Source: Fragilariopsis cylindrus CCMP1102 (lineage: Eukaryota; Bacillariophyta; Bacillariophyceae; Bacillariales; Bacillariaceae). From it: 64,000 nt of DNA. How positions within the stretch are numbered: the stretch's first letter is position 1; the number at the start of each line of letters is the position of its first letter. The notes under the pieces were generated by a model. The model did no database searches, was not told where the DNA came from, and saw only the letters and a list, made by a program, of their open reading frames with translations. Below, piece by piece: positions 53,765 to 62,583 of the stretch. Both the position numbers and the translations under genes were made by a program. The DNA is taken from contig FMBT01000498.1 of the NCBI GenBank assembly GCA_900095095.1, positions 1 through 64,000 on the forward strand, read 5' to 3'.

Positions 53765-55980
53765 TTAGTACTCTTGTTCATTATTTCTTCGGGATGGTCT
53801 AGAAGCGGCTCGATTCTGATGAGATGATGATCGTTCCATTCTAGGTGGGGTATTATTGCCACTACGTGCCTTTGCCGTGTTTCGAAGAGACGAAGTTGAC
53901 GAAGATTTTTCCATAACAGGATCCCTTGATTTACTTCGAGAGGCAGACCTTTTGCTGCTCTTCTTTTTAAAGGATGCTTGTTGTTGTTGATGTTGTTGTT
54001 GCTGTTGTTGATGTTGATCTATATCTTGTGACATACGTTCCCTTGACATACTCCGACGTGATTTTACTATGGGTAATGATCTTCTGTTGATTTTGTGTTC
54101 ACTGACACTTGACATACTGCTGTCTATTCCTCCAGCATCGTCGTCATAGTCATTGGAATTAGCAGCAGCGTCTCCCTGTTTACCATTCATTTGGATTCCT
54201 CGTGAGCTACCCTTACTCCTGCTCCTACTACGATTTGGATATCGTCGGTTAGAACTAGAACCGTATGGTCCATGACTACTACCACTTCCACGTCGTTTAT
54301 GACTACTACCACTTCCACCTAATCCACCACCACCACCACTTTTTCTACTTCCTCCACTACCACCATCTAATAATTGCAATTGTAATCTTTCATTTTGTAA
54401 TTCTAATTCATCAATTCTATTTTGTTGTTCAAATTTTGTACGTCGTAATTCTTCAGTTATACGATCTTTTTCACTTAATCTAACATTAACTTCAATCATT
54501 TCATCTTCCATGATAGTTATTCTACGTGAACTTTCCTCACGATCTCTCATGATAGTTTTTAATTCTCTTGATGATATCTTTTTTGGCAGTTTCAATTTTG
54601 TTGTTGATGATAGTAATTGTTGCTGTGATTTTGATCTCATTCTGTTGTTGCTACTCATTTGTTGCTGTTCCTGTTCCTGTTCCTGATGATGTTGCTGCTG
54701 ATGTTGTTGCTGCTGATGTTGCTGCTGCTGATGTTGCTGCTGCTGATGTTGCTGCTGATGTTGTGGATCCATTCCTCTTTTCTTCCCAGTAGAATATGGA
54801 GACTCTAAATCATCGAGACCTAATGATGAAAGATCAGATTTGAATACACCTGAATCATTATAACTTGAATTGAATAATCGCGAGTTTCCTCCGCCTCCGC
54901 CTCCTGATCCTTGTTCTTTACGACTATCATTCCATTCCTCAATCTTATGTTTCCTATCTCTTGCTGAACTTGATGTTCGTGACGATATATTATTGTTCCC
55001 ATTGTTAGCAGCATCATCATCATAGTTATCATCGTCATCATTATTTCGTAACCTCATTCGATATGATTTCGATGGTACCTGCTCTGGTGAATATTGTTCA
55101 TCATCTTGTTCATGCTCGTTCTTGTTAGGAATCGATATCGCACTGTAACCCTCTTCGATATCACTAATAGTCTTTGAATGGGACGAACTACGACCTAGAC
55201 CGTTCTTGTTCTTCTTATTCTTGCTGTTGGATATCTTCTTGTCCTTGCCCTTGCCTTTGTCCTTGTCGTTGCTCTTCTTCGTCTTTTTCTTCTTTTTGTC
55301 GTCCACAGATTCGTCGTCATCGTCGTCAATACCTTTTTCCTTCTCGCCACCAATACCAATACCACGACGGAGACGATTGAAAAAGGAAGCCAATACTTTT
55401 CCTCCCGTCTTCTTTTTGTCGTCCATAGATACGTTGTCATCATCTTCGTCGTCTCCGTCGTCACTACCTTTTGTCTTTGCGTCGTTTTCTTTCCCACCAC
55501 CACGACGACGACGATAGAAAAAGAATCCTCCTCCTCCACCGCCAATTACCAACAAGGCAACGATGACAATTCCCATAGCGAGACCCAACGAAGAACCACC
55601 ACCATCGCCACTTTTTTTTCCTGTACCACTACCACATGATATAGTACATGCTGGTTGAATACTCTGTTTAACACTTAAGTCCTTTTCAACTATACAATTT
55701 TGCCATCCACTAACTTCATCTTGACAACAACATGAATATTTCGATTCATAATCTCCACATATTGTTTCTTCACTTATTGTACAATATTCTGGTGCAGTAG
55801 GAGATGCATATGCTTGTGTTTGTGCAAACTACTCTGGACCGATGTTGGAAATGCAGTAGAGAATGTTTGAAAGTTCATATCTGGACATGTTCCGCATAAA
55901 CCTGTTAGATCCATAGCAATGCATTGTACTGCTGCAACTTTTTCGGACGAACATGGATCTGGTTCGGCATCTTCTTCTTG
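53765..55980 (-). CDS. Single-pass membrane protein with Cys-rich ectodomain and coiled coil
   Basis: An intact frame from 55588 to 53765 begins inside a longer protein. In the same frame the upstream sequence reads APEYCTISEETICGDYESKY, then SCCCQDEVSGWQNCIVEK, back to about 55835. Before that, another frame gives DPCSSEKVAAVQCIAMDLTG and LCGTCPDMNF (to about 55975), so one break lies near 55831. Together this is a Cys-rich extracellular domain with about 14 Cys. One TM helix follows (LAMGIVIVALLVIGGGGGGF), then a cytoplasmic RRRR stop-transfer. The intracellular part has Lys/Asp-rich tracts, poly-His/Gln, a clear coiled coil (about 54360-54560, REESSRRITIMEDEMIEVNV...) and Ser/Arg-rich ends. 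A receptor-like or scaffold layout. The first exon/signal peptide was not found with certainty. Function unknown. Confidence 0.65.
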
Positions 55981-55989
55981 TTTTATTTA

Positions 55990-56029
55990 TTTATCTATTT
56001 TGTTGTCGTTATTGTTATTGTTATTGTTA

Positions 56030-56065
<36 letters not shown>

Positions 56066-56612
56066 TTGGCTGTTGTCGTTGCTTTTGACTTTGATTTTGT
56101 CTTCAATTTTTGATCTTATGGTTCCTTGTGATTGAGAGAGAGAAATACTTGTCACTTTGCAGTTGTTCTTTGAGTTGGGTATATGGGGGTGGGGTGATGA
56201 TTTCAGATTTATGTGAAGTGAAAGGCTACTGATTGTTTGTTAGTTGAGTGAAGTGAGAAGAAGAAAAAACCCAATATTCATGTATCATTAAGTAAGCAAT
56301 AATTTTTTCGGTGGAACAACTTTTTGAAACATGAATGGGCAGTTATAATTTATATTAATTTACCTAAGCCAGATTCGCAGATTTAATAATATATTATATA
56401 CTTAACCGCCGAAAAGCATCTGAAAGAAATATTATAATCAGACCAAATCGGTGGCGAAGCAGCATCATCAATTACAGTATTCCGATTTGGAGGGTGTCGG
56501 AGGAAACTTTTAAATTCTATTGTTTTTTTGTAATGAAAATCGACTGTATGGATCGTATCCTCTTTTCTTGAAACTTCTTCACTTCACATATTGCCTTCCT
56601 TCTTCGCATCGG
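55990..56612. other. Upstream region of the receptor-like gene
   Basis: It contains a GTT/GCT trinucleotide run (56008-56080) reading poly-Gln/Asn on the minus strand, probably part of the missing 5' end. A possible signal-peptide start (MNIGFFLLLTSL, minus, near 56240-56280) cannot be joined confidently. Confidence 0.35.
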
Positions 56613-57743
56613 ACGGTAATGCATCATTATCACAAACATCAACATCACCCTTTTGTCCTACTAAACAGAAGAAAGCAGACGGACGACGTCAATGCATTGA
56701 TAATGAAGAGGATCAGCAGTAGCAAAGCTGAACAAGAACAAGAACATCATCAAGAAGCTAATGGCTGATGATGCACGGAGAACGAGACAGTAACCGACTT
56801 CTCTTGTACAGCATCATGATTATTGTGGTTTAGATAGTGATCGCGATACACAAGAGGAAGTTGAAAACTGCTATTCCGATCAAGACGAGGAGGACAACAC
56901 CATGATTATTCCATCCAATTAATTTTACTCCTATTCACACGAAATGTAGCACGTAATTTGAAGGCACTGCTGTATCATTCATGCTAGTCTTGGTTCTGCT
57001 GCAATATATTTTTTGGTTGTTTTGAGGAGGTAGAGAGATCAGGATTGTTACGTGAAAATGATGCAAACCATTATATTGATGTGCGAGGTCTCATGTTTAG
57101 TGACCATACGTTTGAAAAATCGTAAGAATTGGGAAGTACCATGAACTAGTTTTGCATGCAAATTTTTACAAGTATTGTGTTGATACAATTGAGTATTGTG
57201 TTGATACAATTGAGAAAAAAAGTTCTTCTAAAGAAAAAGACATTCAAAGTTATTTCCTATTGGACATATTGTTTCGTTAGAAGTATCTTGCAAAGAAAGC
57301 GTTCTAGGTTCTTTATCGAATAGGATCTGTCCACATTAGCACACCCCGGCGGTACATGCCATTCCATTATTAGAGGTATTCACATCACTATTTGAAGCGG
57401 GCATTCGTTATTGTCCAAGGAAAGGAATTAGTCTTCTATTCCATATAAACAGTAATGATGAAACAGCTTCTCAAAAGAGCTTGCAACTAATACGGAAGTG
57501 ATGAAGATTGTAGAAGAAACGATCATTCGTTATTTAGATTGTGTCTACCTTCTGTTGCGGAGACAACCAGACTTGTGGGTGGAGTTACTATCATCAACAA
57601 CACCGGTGGCATCAGCAATGGTGACGGTATCAACGAAGAATAACAACGAGGACGGTGACGACGATGAGGAGAACGATGGAAATAGTAACGCAATAGATAC
57701 ATTGGAGTTAAATTCGAGCAAGAAACGAAAGGGAAAATCATAA
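56613..57743 (+). pseudogene. Disrupted gene, possibly ankyrin-like
   Basis: Coding-like pieces lie on the plus strand in changing frames: GLDSDRDTQEEVENCYSDQD (about 56830-56890), RNVARNLKALLYHSC (about 56940-56985), LLRENDANHYIDVRGLMFSD (about 57037-57105), VHAIPLLEVFTSLFEAGIRY (about 57353-57415) and, intact from about 57498, KIVEETIIRYLDCVYLLLRR ending in an Asp/Glu/Asn tail. Spacing of helical pieces and the LLEVF...AGIRY style recall degenerate ankyrin-type repeats of diatom proteins. At least five breaks plus poor continuity near 57120-57340 make true decay more likely here than at the other loci. No function is claimed. Confidence 0.4.
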
Positions 57744-58052
57744 ACTCTTGTATTCATCAATAAGTACGGACAAAAAGATAAAGTCGTCGATCGTATCGTG
57801 GAATATTGTGCTACATACTATATATACCAATAGAAGAAGAGACTACTGGTTGAATGCATGCTCCAAAAAGAAGCTACAAAATTCGTATATCGATAAAGTT
57901 TGTACTATATAAGTATCATCTATTGAAATATGGTTATATCTTCTACTTTATTTATACTATTGCTTGATTGTTCGACTCAACTCATACACATGGTAGTAGT
58001 GGTTATTAATTTTGTACGTTTAGATATACAATCATGTATCCTTTTATTATTT
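57744..58052. other. Convergent intergenic region
   Basis: About 310 bp, AT-rich, between the broken gene and the BTB gene. No structure seen. Confidence 0.6.
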
Positions 58053-59106
58053 TCAGTTTTCAGGTAGAAGTTTACGTTCTTCATCACTTAATGCTTCAAG
58101 CGAAATCTTGGCACCAAAAGTAAAAAAATCGAAATGGATGTAATATTCACGATTTGCTGTTGTAGCAATACCAATGACAACACTTTATTCTTCTGAACAC
58201 TAAACATGGTCAATCTGTCTGATTTCAGATGAAAGTAGAGGCATTCGCCTTCAGTAAAACCTGTCCAACTAGAATCTTCACTTCGATTCGATCCTCCATG
58301 GAAAACTTGATTGTTTGCTGCCCAACCATAACGTCTAAGTAACTCTGTTCATTAGCCCCGAGATTTCCGATAATACCAAGATAAATCCAATTATTAATGT
58401 CATCTGGCAACACGTCGATAGTCACCTTCCAGAAGGAACCTTCATCAGAAACATCTAGGGATGGCTTGCAAGCTACAAAGTCAAAGTAATGTGCGCGTTC
58501 CCTACTTGCATTAGTAAATTGAATCTTGTTCACGCCTTTGGTCACATCAACAACAGACCCATGAGGCTGGACTACTTCAATGTTAGCAATATCTAAAGGA
58601 AGCAAAAGTGGAGATGGGTAGAAAAAATCGGATAGTCCAAAATAATGTAGAAGAGTTTCGAATTCTTTCTTCTTTCCGTCCGGAATCGTTGGCGATTTCA
58701 CCGGACTCGATTGGTCTTCAATCTTCTTCGTACGAAGAAAATTAACGATAATTTCAATCAATTCTGGATCATGATCTAAGAAAACATGGCCGTTGTTGTC
58801 GCGGGTAAGTGAATCATCCCACCGTCCACTGAACATATACGAAAACATCGTATCGGGAGCGACTAGACAAAGAGTGCTACGAAGTGCACTGATCACTTTC
58901 CCTCCTGCATTGATCTCAATAATAACATCGTCATCACTGCTCGTAGGGCCAACAGTGTTCATGGTATCCTTTTCTTTTTGGAGTTTTTCTGTCTCTTCTT
59001 TCAATACTTTCATCCTCTTCCGTTGAGATTCTTGCAACCGCTCCCAATGAATGGATGGATCATCATCGTTTTCGTGTATCGTGGCACGTGCGCTCTCGTC
59101 CTCCAT
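58053..59106 (-). CDS. BTB/POZ (KCTD-type T1) domain protein, frame-disrupted
   Basis: Start ATG 59106 (MEDESARATIHENDD). A short coiled coil (about 20-48) precedes the T1/BTB domain (about 60-150). The domain shows IIEINAGGKVISALRSTLCL, FSYMFSGRWDDSL, GHVFLDHDPELIEIIVNFLR and HYFGLSDFF, the KCTD pattern. A beta-rich C-terminal domain follows (VTIDVLPDDINNWIYLGIIG). The first stop, at 58225, is premature. Removing one base in the AAAA at 58256-58259 continues into FTEGECLYFHLKSDRLTMFS and VQKNKVLS. A second change near 58172 gives VIGIATTANREYYIHFDFFT and ends LSDEERKLLPEN at TGA 58053-58055. KCTD-type BTBs oligomerise and often act as Cullin-3 adaptors. That role, and a link to the HECT ligase, are only possibilities. 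Confidence 0.8.
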
Positions 59107-59672
59107 TGCCGCTAATTAGTATTTTGTTTTATTGATACGACAATGTTGTATTTTATAGATGTTTAACTGTTGTGATTGTGATTTTATTCACCGTCAATAT
59201 TTTGTCTTCTATTACCTGTTGGAAAAACTCTCGCCAATATTTTTCAATGCTCAACAATCGTTGTGTTTGCCATGTGATTCCCATTTGTACGGATGACATA
59301 GATTCAACTGATGCCAGCCGTGCCGCCGTCCAATAATACCAAATTTTCAGGTTTCCATATTTGTTCTGAAAAAAACTCTCGCCAATATTTTTCAATGCTC
59401 AATAATCGTTGTGTTTGCCATGTGATTCCCATTTGTACAGATGACACAGATTCAACTGATGCCTGCCGTGCCGCCGTCCAATAAATACCAAATTTCTAGG
59501 TTTTCATGTATTCGATATATACAGTTGCATTCTTACAACACGAGGACGTCAGTCGAGTTTCTAGTCGCAAGATCCTTCTGCTAGAATTTTTCAACGCGAC
59601 TGCTTGAAAACAAAATGTGGATCGATTAATGATAAGAAAAGAAGTTATAACCAAAACATTATCTCCTTATCG
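59107..59672. other. Intergenic with a 148-bp duplication
   Basis: Between the BTB start and the next gene's stop. Most of it is the tandem duplication at 59216-59500. Confidence 0.7.
59216..59500. repeat. Tandem duplication, 148-bp unit, coding-like on the minus strand
   Basis: AAAAACTCTCGCCAATATTT recurs at 59223 and 59371. Both copies continue through GTTGTGTTTGCCATGTGATT, CAGATTCAACTGATGCC-type sequence and GTGCCGCCGTCCAATAA. On the minus strand each reads YWTAARLASVESMSSVQMGI then TWQTQRLLSIEKYWREFFQ. One extra A in a homopolymer makes the period 148 rather than 147. Confidence 0.9.
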
Positions 59673-60875
59673 TTACTTTGAATTTGAATTTAAAATTTCT
59701 AATAAAATACTGCCATCGACATCATTACCAATCTTATCATTATTATTTAGTGATGATCCCATTGCTACCACGTGATAATTGTACCGTTTGAGCTGTTCAT
59801 TTGGAATGATAGATGATGGTACAAATACCCTGTGATTAGTATTCGCCATGATGCTTTTAGCTGCAACAATCGTCATCACTGCATCCAATCGCTTCGATAC
59901 GAGTTTAGCAGAAGTAAATACAATCCAAGAAGAACAGCAATTGACATGAATGGCATTGTCATTGGTGCTGTCGCTGTCAATATTCAGAAATTCGTCGTTT
60001 TTTAATGGTACGGTTTGGAAGGAACATTTGTTGGATGTTCTTATTTCATTGAAAAATTGATAGGCATGGTCTAACACACGTAATCGTCTTTCATTAGGAT
60101 GATAGATTGTTACCGAATGTGTTACACCATCATTATCATCAGTACCAGTAGATGAAATAGTAGAAGAAATCAATTTTGACAATGCAAGAGAAAACAGAGG
60201 ATCCGCACCAATCTCTAATACACGTAGCTTCTGTATTTTTTGTAATGAGCGATTTGCTTGTTCCAACAAAATCGAAACAAAATCATCGTCATCATTGTTA
60301 TTATCATCTTCACGAAGAACAACAGAATCATCTTCGTCATCCTCGTCATCATCATCATCTTTTAGTAAAGGTTGTAGTCCTGTCACTGTCACTTCAATTG
60401 TATCTATTTTCGCTGTTTCTCGCATTTCCGTTATTGTTGTTGTTGTTGTTGTTGTTGGAATCAAAAAAGATTTCTCCTTTTCAATACAACGGACACCAAA
60501 TATCATATGCGTTTTCGATCGATCTTCGTTGTCATAATTGTTGTCAATATTATCATTAGTGAGATCTTCGGCGTAGTATCCTCCCATATATAGTTGTTGT
60601 TCCCCGCGTTGTCGTCTACTACGATAATTATTGCTGCCCTTGTTATTATTCGACAGTAGGCATGGTGGCTGTGGGTACGATCTTAATCTTATTCTTATTC
60701 TCGTTGTTGACAATAACAAAGGATCATTGTTGTTTGATTGTGGTCGTAGGTCGAAAGCGGTCGTCATTGTTATTATCATCATATTAGTGGTACTTAGCAA
60801 TAGCAAAAACAACGGCAAGGTGAATGTCGTCGACGAAGATAATGATGATGATGATGATGATGATGATGACGCCAT
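59673..60875 (-). CDS. Predicted plastid-targeted protein of unknown function
   Basis: 400 residues, intact. After a Ser run, the hydrophobic segment FTLPLFLLLLSTTNMMIITM ends TTAFDLRP, with Phe at the predicted cleavage site. An Arg/Asn-rich stretch with LYMGGYYAEDL follows: a bipartite plastid signal. KLRVLEIGADPLFSLALSKL (about 220-240) resembles motif I of SAM-dependent methyltransferases (VLEIGxGxG), but the second Gly of the loop is replaced, so catalysis is doubtful. Later IHVNCCSSWIVFTSAKLVSK, LDAVMTIVAAKSIMANTNHR and VFVPSSIIPNEQLKRYNYHV look like alternating strands and helices of a Rossmann fold. Acidic runs (about 165-200) interrupt it. Possibly a degenerate methyltransferase; not certain. 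Confidence 0.6.
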   Translation of the reverse strand: MASSSSSSSSSLSSSTTFTLPLFLLLLSTTNMMIITMTTAFDLRPQSNNNDPLLLSTTRIRIRLRSYPQPPCLLSNNNKGSNNYRSRRQRGEQQLYMGGYYAEDLTNDNIDNNYDNEDRSKTHMIFGVRCIEKEKSFLIPTTTTTTTITEMRETAKIDTIEVTVTGLQPLLKDDDDDEDDEDDSVVLREDDNNNDDDDFVSILLEQANRSLQKIQKLRVLEIGADPLFSLALSKLISSTISSTGTDDNDGVTHSVTIYHPNERRLRVLDHAYQFFNEIRTSNKCSFQTVPLKNDEFLNIDSDSTNDNAIHVNCCSSWIVFTSAKLVSKRLDAVMTIVAAKSIMANTNHRVFVPSSIIPNEQLKRYNYHVVAMGSSLNNNDKIGNDVDGSILLEILNSNSK

Positions 60876-62583
60876 TATCGCGCAAAAAATAAGTATCGAT
60901 CGCCTTGCACTTGCTTCGTCGTCTATCTACTAATGACACTTTCTATCGTCAAGCTCGAAAAAAAAACGAAACTCCTACACGTAACAGCGATGGGATTGTG
61001 TTTGCAACTGCTGTAGTACTAGAGTCTGGGTTCGCTCAGGGTCCTTTGAATCGGGGTTACGGGAGAGAGGATAAGCTGCGTCGTTAAAGAGAATTGTTAA
61101 TTGACTCTATTCTTGTGCTTGCTTATTCTTCAATTTGGTTGTGTTCCAAACATTTCATGGAGATCGTGGTAATCCGGGACTGATCTAATCACGAACCAAA
61201 TTTGGTTCGCCGTGCTTCTTTTATGCTGGTGGAATTTTCTCAACAAGCGCCATTTCCGCAAACTAGCAATAGACTGCGGTACGGTATATATAACTTATTA
61301 TTTAATAGCTGCAGCTTTGCTCCTTAAGGTCTTAGAAAGACAGAAAGTCAACAATCTACCCGCCAAATTTATTCTACATTTATTTATTACTTAGGTTCAT
61401 CTCCATATCTGTCATCAATCATCTGCGTCCCTATTTCCAATACTGTTTGCTCTCGACTAGTTGATCTCTTCTTTCCCAATTTGTTGTAATATCATGTTGT
61501 GTATCATAATAATATTATTAGATAAGAGTGGTAGTTTTTGTCATTGGTCTATTAGAAGGGGACCCGTTATATCATCAATAGTGGTGTTTGGTGTTTTCTT
61601 GAATAAAATCACATCATTATAATCTAATACTCTAGCTAGGCTAAAAGATAGCCAACTTTTACCTTACACTCATTACATACACATCACAGACAGTGTGGTC
61701 AAAAGCCACAGGCACTTTTGTTGGATTGGTATGCTCTCTCTCTTGTGTCAGAGAGGGGTTCTTCAATCACTGTATGGTAGAATACAAGCAAGATGATGTG
61801 TTCTTTCTTTCTCGTGTGTAGGTAGATACACTCGATTTCTCCTATAATGGAAATTTGTATGTGTTGTACGTACAGTATTGTGCGTTAGTAATTACTTTGT
61901 GTAGTGTAGAGTTTTTGGTGGATGAAATCAACAATTGAGATCTTACTACTACAGTACTACATTGTAGAGAAAAACTGATCTATTTTAGGCACCACCAAAT
62001 AAGTATCTACAAGAATACCATATTATGGTATGCTACTTGAAGCGAATTGTCCTCCTGTGATTGCTTGTTGCTGAGTACGACTACAGTACGACTACAATAG
62101 TACCTATCCGGACTAGACACCTTCAACTACTGTTTATGGTCCCCTTGATGGTTGTTAAATACGAAGTCATTGTCGATTTCCTATTCAATGACCTTGAGTT
62201 CGCGACGTCACGTAAGAAAATGTACGGTCGGAGGCTGTACAAGCGCCCTTGATACGTGTAAACGTAAACCAGCCAGTTCTCGTACAACTGTCGAAAGCTA
62301 CTTCGTATGAAAATTTAAAACCTTCGCATTCAACATCGTCGACAGATTAGCTTTATTATATTTAATGTTCCGTCGACAGATTGGAGGACCCATTGCCCAT
62401 TCAACAAGCTCACAAAAAGAATTAAGAAGCAATCTAGCTAGGTCCTACACTAGCTAACGTTAACTTACTAACACCGTAGTAGACATATAAAAAAGAAGTA
62501 AGAAGCAGAAATATTAAGTTACTACTGTAAAACCACGTACTGTACTAACTTACCGGTAGTAGTACACACAAATCTATATTCCG
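60876..62583. other. Divergent intergenic region, no gene seen
   Basis: About 1.7 kb, AT-rich, with ACTACAGTACTAC-type palindromes near 61945-61960. Small open frames (60-63 codons) have no coding character. It should contain promoters for both flanking genes. Confidence 0.5.

Noticed and set aside
55206-55545. Ser/Pro- and Lys/Thr-rich frames on both strands at about 55.2-55.5 kb
   Set aside because: Shadows of the Lys/Asp low-complexity part of the receptor-like protein gene.
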